DNA of 8,482 bases, from NCBI GenBank assembly GCA_024408015.1, contig JAKSVJ010000038.1, forward strand, positions 1 through 8,482, read 5' to 3'. Origin of the DNA: Clostridia bacterium (lineage in GTDB: Bacteria > Bacillota > Clostridia > Oscillospirales > CAG-272). Made by a program: the position numbers and the translations under genes. Positions 1 through 6,481 of this stretch are shown in pieces (position 1 is the first letter of the stretch; each line of letters starts with the position of its first letter). Under the pieces are notes generated by a model. It saw nothing but the letters and a program-made list of their open reading frames with translations. It searched no databases and was not told where the DNA came from.

Positions 1-186
1 AATAACACCAATAATTACTATCTTTGGCCCTTCGATAGAATTTAATCTATCAACTTTGTACTTTAATTCCCCAAGATATGTCATGTCAAATTGTGGTGGG
101 ATGATGAATCCCAATGACATAAGAGTGATTGCTGGAATCAAGATACATAGGAGGATACAAATGAAATTAATTATTGATTTTTTCAT
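1..186 (-). CDS. N-terminal part of a membrane-anchored SGNH/DltD-like protein (partial)
   Basis: Only the first 62 codons are present; the gene continues past the left edge. ATG at 186-184 is preceded by an AAGGAGGC ribosome binding site (191-199), which contains the stop codon of the MBOAT gene, so translation is probably coupled. Residues 1-3 (MKK) precede one hydrophobic helix (about residues 5-29), consistent with an uncleaved signal anchor and an extracellular domain. The following segment (PPQFDMTYLGEL, then a DRLNSIEGPKIVIIG stretch ending at residue 60) resembles, from memory, the start of Firmicute SGNH-hydrolase/DltD-like proteins encoded beside MBOAT genes. In those, KIVIIG leads into block I (GGS, catalytic Ser). 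Here the last two visible residues are Val-Ile instead of the expected Gly-Ser. Probable role: partner of the MBOAT protein in surface O-acylation. The family call rests on the N-terminus and the context only. Confidence 0.6.
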   Translation of the reverse strand, partial: MKKSIINFICILLCILIPAITLMSLGFIIPPQFDMTYLGELKYKVDRLNSIEGPKIVIIGVI

Positions 187-196
187 GTCTGCCTCC

Positions 197-1648
197 TTAG
201 AATTGGAAATATATGAACGAACTAGCGCCACCCACAGATAATAACATTATCCATGCAATTGCAACTGCCCAAATAGTCCACATAATACTTGTTTTTCTAG
301 AAGGTGTTATTGCAATTTCGTTTTCTTCTGTGTTCGTCAATACATCGAGTTCTACCATTACAATAAGGCTGAGTACTGTAACAATAATTGCAGTAGTACC
401 AAGACCCATTGTTGTCAATGTGCTTCCAAGGCTTCCCATGTTCGTAAAGAGCGCTTTAAGTAATAATCCCATATCGCCAACACTATTTGCTCTAAAGAAT
501 ACCCAAGAGAACACAACAAACAAGAATGTTATCACCTTACGTATCCATCTAAACCATGTAGATTTAGTGTTAACATGAACTTTTGCCCAGAACTTCTCTC
601 TTGATTTGAATGTGAGTTCACCGACAATACGATAAACAGCATGAAGGATACCCCAAAGAACAAATGTCCAGTTAGCTCCATGCCATAAACCACTTACAAA
701 AAATACCATGAAAAGGTTGAACATATGACGTGGTTTTGAGCATCTGCTTCCACCAAGTGGGAAGTATAAATAATCTCTAAACCATGTTGAAAGGCTAATG
801 TGCCAACGCGCCCAGAAGTCCTTGATTGTTTCTGCCTTGTATGGCATATCAAAGTTCTTCATGAGCTTAATGCCCATTACTCTTGAACAACCAATAGCAA
901 TATCTGTGTATCCAGAGAAGTCACAATAAATTTGGAAACCAAATAAAATTGATGCGATTATTACACCAAATCCGGTTGCATTACCAGCATCGTTATATAT
1001 TGCATTAACATATTCCGCACACAAATCTGCTACAACAATCTTTTTAAAGAAACCAACAGCCATTTTTTGCAAACCAATTCTTACATTATCTGGCTCAAGT
1101 TTGTTCTTCTCTCTAAGTTGTGGAATAAGGTTTCCTGGTCTTTCAATAGGACCAGCAACAAGTTGTGGGAAGAATGTTACATACAATGTGAATAAGAAGA
1201 AGTCATGTTCTGCTTTTTCATTTCCTCTATATACATCAATAACGTATGACAATGTTTGGAATGTATAAAAAGAGATACCAACAGGTAAAACTAGATTTAA
1301 TGTAAAATCATATGCATTACCATTGATGTTTGTTAATACCCATCCCAAAGAAGATGCCAAGAAGTTATAGTATTTAAAGAATACAAGTACGCCAAGACAT
1401 GCTATTAGCGACACAATAAGACATAGCTTCTTAACCGACTCTTTTTGAGTCTTTTCAACAATCAAAGCAGCAAAATATGATACTGCCGTTGTGAATAAAA
1501 TTAGTACAATTAATTTATAGTTCCAAGCCAAATAGAAAATAAGGCTCATTATCAAAAGGCTGAATCTACTAAGCTTTTTAGGTAGAAGGAAATATAAAAG
1601 AATTGTTATAGGATAAAAAATGAGGAATTCCCAAGAATTAAATGTCAT
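197..1648 (-). CDS. MBOAT family membrane-bound O-acyltransferase (AlgI/DltB-like)
   Basis: This is a 483-residue polytopic membrane protein, a usual length for the bacterial AlgI/DltB branch of the MBOAT family. Such proteins pass an acyl group, usually acetyl, across the membrane to an extracytoplasmic acceptor with the help of an SGNH-type partner. Visible landmarks are the N-terminus MTFNSWEFLIFYP; LPVGISFYTFQTLSYVID (121-138); FPQLVAGPIERP (160-171); YCDFSGYTDIAIG (241-253); DFWARWHISLSTWFRDYLY (277-295, conserved His283); and SGLWHGANW (319-327, with His323 at the position of the catalytic MBOAT histidine). About ten or more hydrophobic segments span the protein. ATG at 1648-1646 overlaps the stop of the upstream 86-residue gene (ATGA) and has AGGAGG about 8 nt upstream, so the start is secure. 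The acceptor is not revealed; wall teichoic acid, peptidoglycan, capsule or another exopolysaccharide are all possible. No D-alanine activation genes (dltA, dltC) are present, so DltB itself is less likely than an AlgI/PatA-like acetyltransferase. Confidence 0.93.
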   Translation of the reverse strand: MTFNSWEFLIFYPITILLYFLLPKKLSRFSLLIMSLIFYLAWNYKLIVLILFTTAVSYFAALIVEKTQKESVKKLCLIVSLIACLGVLVFFKYYNFLASSLGWVLTNINGNAYDFTLNLVLPVGISFYTFQTLSYVIDVYRGNEKAEHDFFLFTLYVTFFPQLVAGPIERPGNLIPQLREKNKLEPDNVRIGLQKMAVGFFKKIVVADLCAEYVNAIYNDAGNATGFGVIIASILFGFQIYCDFSGYTDIAIGCSRVMGIKLMKNFDMPYKAETIKDFWARWHISLSTWFRDYLYFPLGGSRCSKPRHMFNLFMVFFVSGLWHGANWTFVLWGILHAVYRIVGELTFKSREKFWAKVHVNTKSTWFRWIRKVITFLFVVFSWVFFRANSVGDMGLLLKALFTNMGSLGSTLTTMGLGTTAIIVTVLSLIVMVELDVLTNTEENEIAITPSRKTSIMWTIWAVAIAWIMLLSVGGASSFIYFQF

Positions 1649-1905
1649 TGTTTCTTCCTCCTATCCAATATTTCAAAGAATAGGCGAATTGCCAATGTGC
1701 CACATATCAATAATAGAAAGTCGCACAAGGCGCAACCTGCTTTTAATAATAGTATTGCTGAACCTGTTATGATTATTGCACTTACTAGTGAAAACCAAGC
1801 TCTTTTTTTGAAAAAAAGATATTCAACAATAACGGCCACGACCGACAGTGCAAAAAGCACTGTCGGCCATAGTGTTACGAAAATCAAATTCGAATCTGAA
1901 AACAT
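1645..1905 (-). CDS. Small hydrophobic membrane protein, possible MBOAT accessory subunit
   Basis: I do not recognise this 86-residue protein. It is mostly hydrophobic, with about three predicted membrane segments (roughly residues 8-31, 36-55 and 58-78). A basic loop, FFKKRA, lies between the first two, and the C-terminus is basic (DRRKKQ). Three cysteines lie at the second and third segments (KAGCALCDFLLLICG). ATG at 1905-1903 follows the lipoprotein stop by 19 bp, with only a weak ribosome binding site (AAAGAGAT). Its TGA stop overlaps the MBOAT ATG as ATGA, and its last codons (AGG AGG AAG) form the MBOAT Shine-Dalgarno, so the two are translationally coupled. Small membrane subunits encoded beside MBOAT genes are known (DltX in dlt operons, which is shorter), so an accessory role is a reasonable inference without sequence support. 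The cistron contains a striking perfect 10-bp inverted repeat (1842-1866) and paired T7/A7 runs (1802-1818). Confidence 0.8.
   Translation of the reverse strand: MFSDSNLIFVTLWPTVLFALSVVAVIVEYLFFKKRAWFSLVSAIIITGSAILLLKAGCALCDFLLLICGTLAIRLFFEILDRRKKQ
1842..1866 (-). repeat. Perfect 10-bp inverted repeat (hairpin) inside the small membrane-protein cistron
   Basis: CCGACAGTGC (1842-1851) and GCACTGTCGG (1857-1866) are exact reverse complements separated by AAAAA (UUUUU in the leftward transcript). Seven of the ten pairs are G-C in an otherwise AT-rich region. The hairpin begins about 40 nt after the cistron's start codon. It is not followed directly by a U-run, so it is not a standard intrinsic terminator; a run of seven T lies about 24 nt farther along the transcript. 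It could be an RNA stability or processing element between the lipoprotein and MBOAT cistrons. It could also be coincidental coding sequence. Confidence 0.75.
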
Positions 1906-1924
1906 ATCAATCTCTTTATGTTGA

Positions 1925-3874
1925 TTATTTTAAAGCATTAACGATGTCTGGAACAAGCTTTGATGTTCTGTAAATTGCACCATCTAATGTCAAGTGCCAT
2001 TCACTATCATACATCATTTTATTTGGAACAAGTGGTGTCTCCCAGCCAGAAATACATTCAAGACCAGGGAATGCTTCAAGAACATCATCTCTATAATATT
2101 CAAGGCTCTGTTGACTAATTCCACCACCGCTTTCATCCATTGCAGGGAATGTAAAGAGCATCTTATTTCCCTGTTCTTTCATCTTTGCAATAAGTTCAGC
2201 TTGATGAGTATATGTTTCAAGACTGATATCCCATCTTCCTGCTGCATCTAGATCATAATAATATGTCTTTCCTGCTGAAGCTCTTACACCTGCATTGTCG
2301 CCATATGTATCGCCACTCTTCCAGAATGTATCGTATGAACATTGCTGTGAAGCGTGGTATGAGTTTGCATAAGTCTGATATGAGTCAAATACTTGAGTGA
2401 ATTTTGAAATATCAACGTATCTTAAGCTATCGTAATAACCTGCATTGATTTCCCAAAGTCTATCATGGAATCTTGTATCACCAAGCATCCAGTTACCACA
2501 TTCAGGCATCCACAAAATAACGTCATCACCATCAACAAGGTCCTCAAACCAGTCAAAATAGTATGCTGCAGAACATTGTGCGTTTGAACCAACGTTTACA
2601 ATATAATATTCACCCTTAAGAGCGTCATCGATTTGAACACAATCAAGACCATTGTGTGCACCTGAACCACCATAAATGAAGAACAATTTCTTGCCAGAAT
2701 AAGCTGCATCAACAACTCTATCAAGTTTAATTGTTGATTGAACTTGCTGCCAACCACTAAACAAGTTAAGTGAAGCATTAACTCTAAGATGCTTCAAAGC
2801 GCCTTGAGCAAATGCTGTGTCTGAAATCTTTGTAATGCAATCGTACATAACCAATGATTCCAGAGTCTTAAGTGATGTGAATGCTTTCTTTTCAACTGAT
2901 ACAACATTCTTTGAAAGAATTACTTCTGTAACAGGAGTCTTTGTTGTGAATGTGGAAATAGATTTAACTTCCTTTCCATCAATCATATCAGGAATTACAA
3001 CTGTTGTTGCAGTACCATTGTATCCAGTAATTACAGCGGATGAACCTGAAGTTGTATATGTGAATTCAGATGCATCATTTTGCTTTACCCAAATACAATA
3101 GAGTTCAACAGTAGGTTTTCCACCCATAGGCATTCTTGAGCCAAGGCTTACACCATAGCCTGTACCATCTGCTTTTGTATTGTACTCAACAAGTGTATAA
3201 CCATCTCTTGAGAAGAAGCCCTGCTCAGGAAGTGTTACAGCACAGTTATATGCTACTGCTGGATATTTTTGAACATATGTTGTCTTTCCATCTTTTGAAA
3301 GACCATCGTTTGTGTAATATGTTACAGTATAGCTATAGTTAGGAACAATTAGAATTCTATCTCTGCCATCAGGAATGATGTCTTCTGAAACAGTAATTTC
3401 ATATGTTGTATCTGTAACCAATACCTTGTCATATGTTTCTGTTGAACCATTAAGTTTGTCTTTGCTATTTGCAATAGAGTTAGTCAATGTCCAACCATCG
3501 AAAACAAAACCTGGTGCTAGAGTTACTGTCAATGTTAATGTTTCTTTAGAACCTAGGCCCTTATTAACATCAGCTTTAACATCACAAATACCTGGTCTAA
3601 CCCAAACTTGTGCATACTCGCCAACATCAATTATTGTATAGCCATAGCTTTCAACAACTGGATCAATTGGACCACCAGTACCTGTTGTCTCTTCTGAATT
3701 AGTTGTTGTAGCATCTGTTGTTGCTTCAGTTCCCTGAGTACCAACAGTTGTGGCATTTGTTCCTTCAGTTGTTGCAACATTATCTGTTGATGAAGAGTCT
3801 TCAACATTGCCACCACATGCTACAAGTGACAATACAGTTACGATTGCCAAAAGTAAACATAAAACCTTTTTCAT
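1925..3874 (-). CDS. Modular surface lipoprotein: Thr-rich tether, InlB-type repeats, BspA-like LRR, C-terminal SGNH (DltD/GDSL-like) domain
   Basis: This is a 649-residue exported lipoprotein. The signal peptide MKKVLCLLLAIVTVLSLVAC ends in the lipobox LVAC, with lipidated Cys20. A Thr/Ser/Gly-rich tether covers about residues 24-70. Residues about 85-180 resemble a divergent bacterial repeat (LTLTVTLAPGFVFDGWT). Residues about 182-265 match a Listeria-Bacteroides (InlB B) repeat (FFSRDGYTL, NTKADGTGY, VELYCIW). Residues about 268-370 look like BspA-type leucine-rich repeats (TTVVIPDMIDGKEVKSIS, VVSVEKKAF). The last 255 residues look like an SGNH hydrolase of the DltD-like type: LFFIYGGSGAHNGLDC (block I, Ser404), YYIVNVGSNAQ, GDDVILWMPECGNW, and C-terminal DSEWHLTLDG (Asp623/His627 as the catalytic pair). 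It probably acts outside the membrane on a surface polymer, as acyltransferase or esterase partner of the MBOAT protein; the repeats would tether or bind. ATG at 3874 has AGGAGGT 7 nt upstream, and the RNase J TAG stop lies in this site. The lipoprotein call is firm; the SGNH call is motif-based. Confidence 0.85.
   Translation of the reverse strand: MKKVLCLLLAIVTVLSLVACGGNVEDSSSTDNVATTEGTNATTVGTQGTEATTDATTTNSEETTGTGGPIDPVVESYGYTIIDVGEYAQVWVRPGICDVKADVNKGLGSKETLTLTVTLAPGFVFDGWTLTNSIANSKDKLNGSTETYDKVLVTDTTYEITVSEDIIPDGRDRILIVPNYSYTVTYYTNDGLSKDGKTTYVQKYPAVAYNCAVTLPEQGFFSRDGYTLVEYNTKADGTGYGVSLGSRMPMGGKPTVELYCIWVKQNDASEFTYTTSGSSAVITGYNGTATTVVIPDMIDGKEVKSISTFTTKTPVTEVILSKNVVSVEKKAFTSLKTLESLVMYDCITKISDTAFAQGALKHLRVNASLNLFSGWQQVQSTIKLDRVVDAAYSGKKLFFIYGGSGAHNGLDCVQIDDALKGEYYIVNVGSNAQCSAAYYFDWFEDLVDGDDVILWMPECGNWMLGDTRFHDRLWEINAGYYDSLRYVDISKFTQVFDSYQTYANSYHASQQCSYDTFWKSGDTYGDNAGVRASAGKTYYYDLDAAGRWDISLETYTHQAELIAKMKEQGNKMLFTFPAMDESGGGISQQSLEYYRDDVLEAFPGLECISGWETPLVPNKMMYDSEWHLTLDGAIYRTSKLVPDIVNALK
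3671..3802 (-). repeat. Thr-rich low-complexity tether with degenerate short codon repeats
   Basis: This segment encodes roughly residues 25-68 of the lipoprotein, dominated by Thr, Gly, Glu, Ser and Ala in repeating ATT/GTE/TTD-type units just after the lipidated cysteine. The DNA consists of imperfect GTTGTTGCA-like and TTCAGTTG-like units on the plus strand. Such tethers space a lipoprotein's folded part away from the membrane through the cell wall. In-frame length variation between strains would be expected if it behaves like other low-complexity coding repeats. Confidence 0.7.
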
Positions 3875-3886
3875 TATAAATACCTC

Positions 3887-5560
3887 CTAAACCTCAGCTT
3901 CCATGATAACGGTCATTACCATAGGTTTACGCTTCGTGTTTTGATATACAAATTTAGCAACTTCATCTTTGACCTTACCTTTGATATATGGTCTGTCATC
4001 AATGCAATTATACATACACTCATTCAATGCATCAGTCGCAACTTCTTTCATTGAAGAGAGTAATGCTTCAGATTCTTTTTCATAGACAAAACCTCTTGTT
4101 ATAACTTCAGGTCCGTCCATTATATTATAGCTATTAAAATCAAGTGTTGCAACAATCAACACAAGTCCAGCCTCTCCAATTTTTCGTCTGTCTTTTAGTA
4201 CAATATTACCAACATCACCTATACCAGAACCATCTATATACACGACTCCAGCAGGCACTGTTCCGTTGAATTTTGCACTCTTTCCATCAATCTCAAGGAC
4301 CTTACCAATCTCAGACACGAAAATGTGGTTTGGTTTCATGCCCATGTATTGAGCAAGTTCTTTATGCTTGTATAGGTGTTTCGCTTCGCCATGAATTGGC
4401 ATAAAGTATTCAGGCTTAAGAAGTGCATGAATGATTTTTAGTTCTTCTTGACAAGCATGCCCTGAAACATGTACAGGTCCATCACTATCTGTGATAACAG
4501 AAACTCCTCTTTTATATAGCTCATTTACTATGTTGTTCACAAGTTTTTCATTACCAGGAATCGATGAAGCGCTTATAATCACAAGATCATCATACCCAAG
4601 TTCAACTAGACTATGCATCCCGAATGCCATTCTATATAGACCAGACATTGGTTCACCCTGGCTTCCAGTTGATACTATTGTTACCTGATTCGGTGGATAT
4701 TTCTTTGCTTCAGTAATATCAATTAAAGTTCCTTCTGGTATGTTCATGTATCCGAGCTTATCAGCTGCTTTTACAACATTTAACATACTGCGTCCAGTAA
4801 TAGCAACTTTTCTATTATGTTTTGCAGAAATATTAATTACTTGCTGAACCCTATGAACATTAGATGAGAATGTGGATATTACTATTCTCTTCTTATTGTA
4901 TGCATCAAAAAAACCTACTAACGATTCTCCAACTCTTCTTTCAGAAGGAGTGTACCCAGGACGCTCTACATTTGTTGATTCGCAAAGAAGGAGTTTAACA
5001 CCTTCGCGTCCAATTTCACCTATTCTTGTAAGGTCCATCATTTCACCATCTATAGGTGTAGAGTCTATTTTAAAGTCTCCTGTAATGAACACTTTTCCAA
5101 CAGGTGTATCAATTGAGAAACATACTGAATCAGCAATTGAGTGGTTAACTCTAATAACCTCAATTCCAAATACACCAAGGTTAAATTTCATTCCTGCTTC
5201 TATACAGAAAATATGAGAATCATATCCCATATCATGCTCTTCAAATTTGTTTTCCAAAATACCAAGAGTCAATTTTGTAGCATAAACTGGAATATTAATC
5301 TTTTGCAATAAATATGGAATTGAACCGATATGGTCCTCATGTCCATGAGTTACTATAAGACCGACAATTTTTTCATAATTGTCAATCAAATATGTAAAAT
5401 CCGGAGTCACAAGATCAACGCCCAACAAATCATTGTCAGGAAAACCAATTCCACAGTCAATAATCAATATATTGTCGCAGTACTCTAGTACTGTTATATT
5501 CTTTCCTATTTCACCAAGACCACCGAGAGAAAACACTTTTAATTTCTTACTTTTTGCCAT
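3887..5560 (-). CDS. rnjA: Ribonuclease J (metallo-beta-lactamase/beta-CASP RNase)
   Basis: This 557-residue protein is full length for RNase J1 (about 555 in Bacillus subtilis). RNase J degrades and matures RNA in the cytoplasm with 5'-to-3' exonuclease and endonuclease activity on 5'-monophosphate ends. The metallo-beta-lactamase core carries the zinc-binding HGHEDHIG motif (72-79), His140 (VNHS), Asp162 (TGDFK) and His390 (PIHGE). The beta-CASP region includes STGSQGEPMSGL (297-308), SASSIPGNE (330-338) and VHVSGHA (363-369). The C-terminal domain (about 450-557) is present (RGFVY, KRKPMVMTVIMEA). ATG at 5560-5558 is preceded by GGTGA only 3 nt upstream, matching the distal part of an extended AAAGGAGGTGATC site. 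Directly upstream is a perfect 7-bp hairpin (5569-5586). The gene sits 52 bp after ispE. Its TAG stop lies in the next gene's Shine-Dalgarno, so the lipoprotein gene is very probably cotranscribed. J1 rather than J2 is chosen by overall likeness; if the genome has only one copy, rnj would be the neutral name. Confidence 0.95.
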   Translation of the reverse strand: MAKSKKLKVFSLGGLGEIGKNITVLEYCDNILIIDCGIGFPDNDLLGVDLVTPDFTYLIDNYEKIVGLIVTHGHEDHIGSIPYLLQKINIPVYATKLTLGILENKFEEHDMGYDSHIFCIEAGMKFNLGVFGIEVIRVNHSIADSVCFSIDTPVGKVFITGDFKIDSTPIDGEMMDLTRIGEIGREGVKLLLCESTNVERPGYTPSERRVGESLVGFFDAYNKKRIVISTFSSNVHRVQQVINISAKHNRKVAITGRSMLNVVKAADKLGYMNIPEGTLIDITEAKKYPPNQVTIVSTGSQGEPMSGLYRMAFGMHSLVELGYDDLVIISASSIPGNEKLVNNIVNELYKRGVSVITDSDGPVHVSGHACQEELKIIHALLKPEYFMPIHGEAKHLYKHKELAQYMGMKPNHIFVSEIGKVLEIDGKSAKFNGTVPAGVVYIDGSGIGDVGNIVLKDRRKIGEAGLVLIVATLDFNSYNIMDGPEVITRGFVYEKESEALLSSMKEVATDALNECMYNCIDDRPYIKGKVKDEVAKFVYQNTKRKPMVMTVIMEAEV

Positions 5561-5568
5561 TTTTCACC

Positions 5569-5586
5569 ATCGTGTCTAAACACGAT
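5569..5586 (-). promoter_or_regulatory. Perfect 7-bp hairpin abutting the RNase J ribosome binding site
   Basis: ATCGTGT (5569-5575) and ACACGAT (5580-5586) are exact reverse complements with a 4-nt loop. In the leftward transcript the hairpin lies in the 52-nt ispE-rnj spacer and ends immediately before the GGTGA that precedes the RNase J ATG. A purine-rich AAAGAAAGAAAGGA stretch lies just 5' of it. It is not followed by a U-run on the transcribed strand, so it is not a terminator for ispE. It could influence RNase J translation or serve as an RNA cleavage or protection site. Confidence 0.55.
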
Positions 5587-5612
5587 TCCTTTCTTTCTTT
5601 AATGTTGCAAGT

Positions 5613-6476
5613 CTAGAAATTGATAGGCTTACAAACAAACACTTTTGATATATTCTCTACTGATTTTGCAACTCTTTTAGCTTTTTCTTCATCATCGCAA
5701 ATAGCAAACACCGCTGTTCCACTACCACTCATCATTGAGGTATTTGCTCCGTTTTCTTTCATTTTTTTTCTTACAATCATTGATGGAGAGTCGCTTTCCA
5801 TCAAATATTCAAATTTGTTAAACACACCGTTTGCAATCATATCAATATCATGCTTGCTTATTGCATTAGTCATGTTTTCAAATGAACCCGAAACGTCAAG
5901 TTCATCAATCTTTTTGTATGCTTCTGCTGTTGACATCTTAGAACCATTTGGCATAGCAACAACCACATAACAATCAGGAATGTTGTCTATTCTTGTAACC
6001 AATTCACCTTTACCTAACACTGTGCATGTTCCGCCGGTAATGCAAAACGGAACATCACTTCCAACTTTCATTCCTATTTCATGAAATTGGGAATCATTTA
6101 GGCGTGTTGAATACAAACTATCAAGTACTCTTATAACACAACCAGCATCAGCAGATCCACCACCAAGACCAGCTTGCATTGGTATATTTTTAGTCAATTC
6201 GATTTTTATATTGTAATTGTCAATCCTATTGTAATCAAAGAAGGCTTTTGCGGCCTTGTACATTACGTTATTTTCGCCATCAATATCACTTTTTTCACAA
6301 CATACTTTTATAACTTTATCGTTTGACTCTTTGTCGCATTCAATTTCAATAACGTCATAAAGATCAATGCTTTGCATTACAGATATGACATTGTGATACC
6401 CGTCAGGTCTCTTCTCTCCTACGTCGAGAAAAAGGTTTATTTTTGCATATGCTTTTTCTGTGATGTGTTTTACCAT
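5613..6476 (-). CDS. ispE: 4-diphosphocytidyl-2-C-methyl-D-erythritol kinase
   Basis: This cytoplasmic GHMP-family kinase phosphorylates the 2-hydroxyl of 4-diphosphocytidyl-2-C-methyl-D-erythritol with ATP, a step of the MEP pathway to isopentenyl diphosphate. At 287 residues it is normal length. Signature parts are AYAKINLFLDVGEKRPDGYH (9-28, with Lys12 at the conserved active-site lysine), the glycine-rich ATP-binding loop PMQAGLGGGSADAG (99-112), GSDVPF (139-144, Asp141 as the expected catalytic aspartate) and the C-terminal GHMP motif MMSGSGTAVFAI (248-259). ATG at 6476-6474 starts 5 bp after the DUF362 stop and is preceded by AAGGT about 8 nt upstream, placed across that stop, so translation is probably coupled. 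The MEP pathway's late enzymes IspG and IspH are 4Fe-4S proteins, which gives a loose link to the ferredoxin-domain gene just upstream. Confidence 0.95.
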   Translation of the reverse strand: MVKHITEKAYAKINLFLDVGEKRPDGYHNVISVMQSIDLYDVIEIECDKESNDKVIKVCCEKSDIDGENNVMYKAAKAFFDYNRIDNYNIKIELTKNIPMQAGLGGGSADAGCVIRVLDSLYSTRLNDSQFHEIGMKVGSDVPFCITGGTCTVLGKGELVTRIDNIPDCYVVVAMPNGSKMSTAEAYKKIDELDVSGSFENMTNAISKHDIDMIANGVFNKFEYLMESDSPSMIVRKKMKENGANTSMMSGSGTAVFAICDDEEKAKRVAKSVENISKVFVCKPINF

Positions 6477-6481
6477 AATGT

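Noticed and set aside
213..578. Plus-strand open frame of 121 codons opposite the MBOAT gene
   Set aside because: It lies fully antisense to conserved MBOAT coding sequence, has no ribosome binding site, and its composition mirrors the opposite strand.
1437..1451. GACTC-TTTTT-GAGTC stem resembling a terminator
   Set aside because: It has only five base pairs, lies inside the MBOAT coding region, and has no U-run in the transcript direction.
197..1648. Assignment of the MBOAT gene as dltB of a D-alanylation operon
   Set aside because: No dltA ligase or dltC carrier gene is present in the cluster, so a general MBOAT O-acyltransferase call is safer.
4872..5216. Plus-strand open frame of 114 codons opposite RNase J
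   Set aside because: It is a shadow of the conserved RNase J frame with no start signals.
5478..5493. 6-bp inverted repeat CAGTAC/GTACTG with a TCTA loop, early in RNase J
   Set aside because: It is short, lies in coding sequence, and a 6-bp match is expected by chance in a window of this size.
5620..5970. Plus-strand open frame of 116 codons opposite ispE
   Set aside because: It is antisense to the clearly conserved IspE coding region and has no supporting site.
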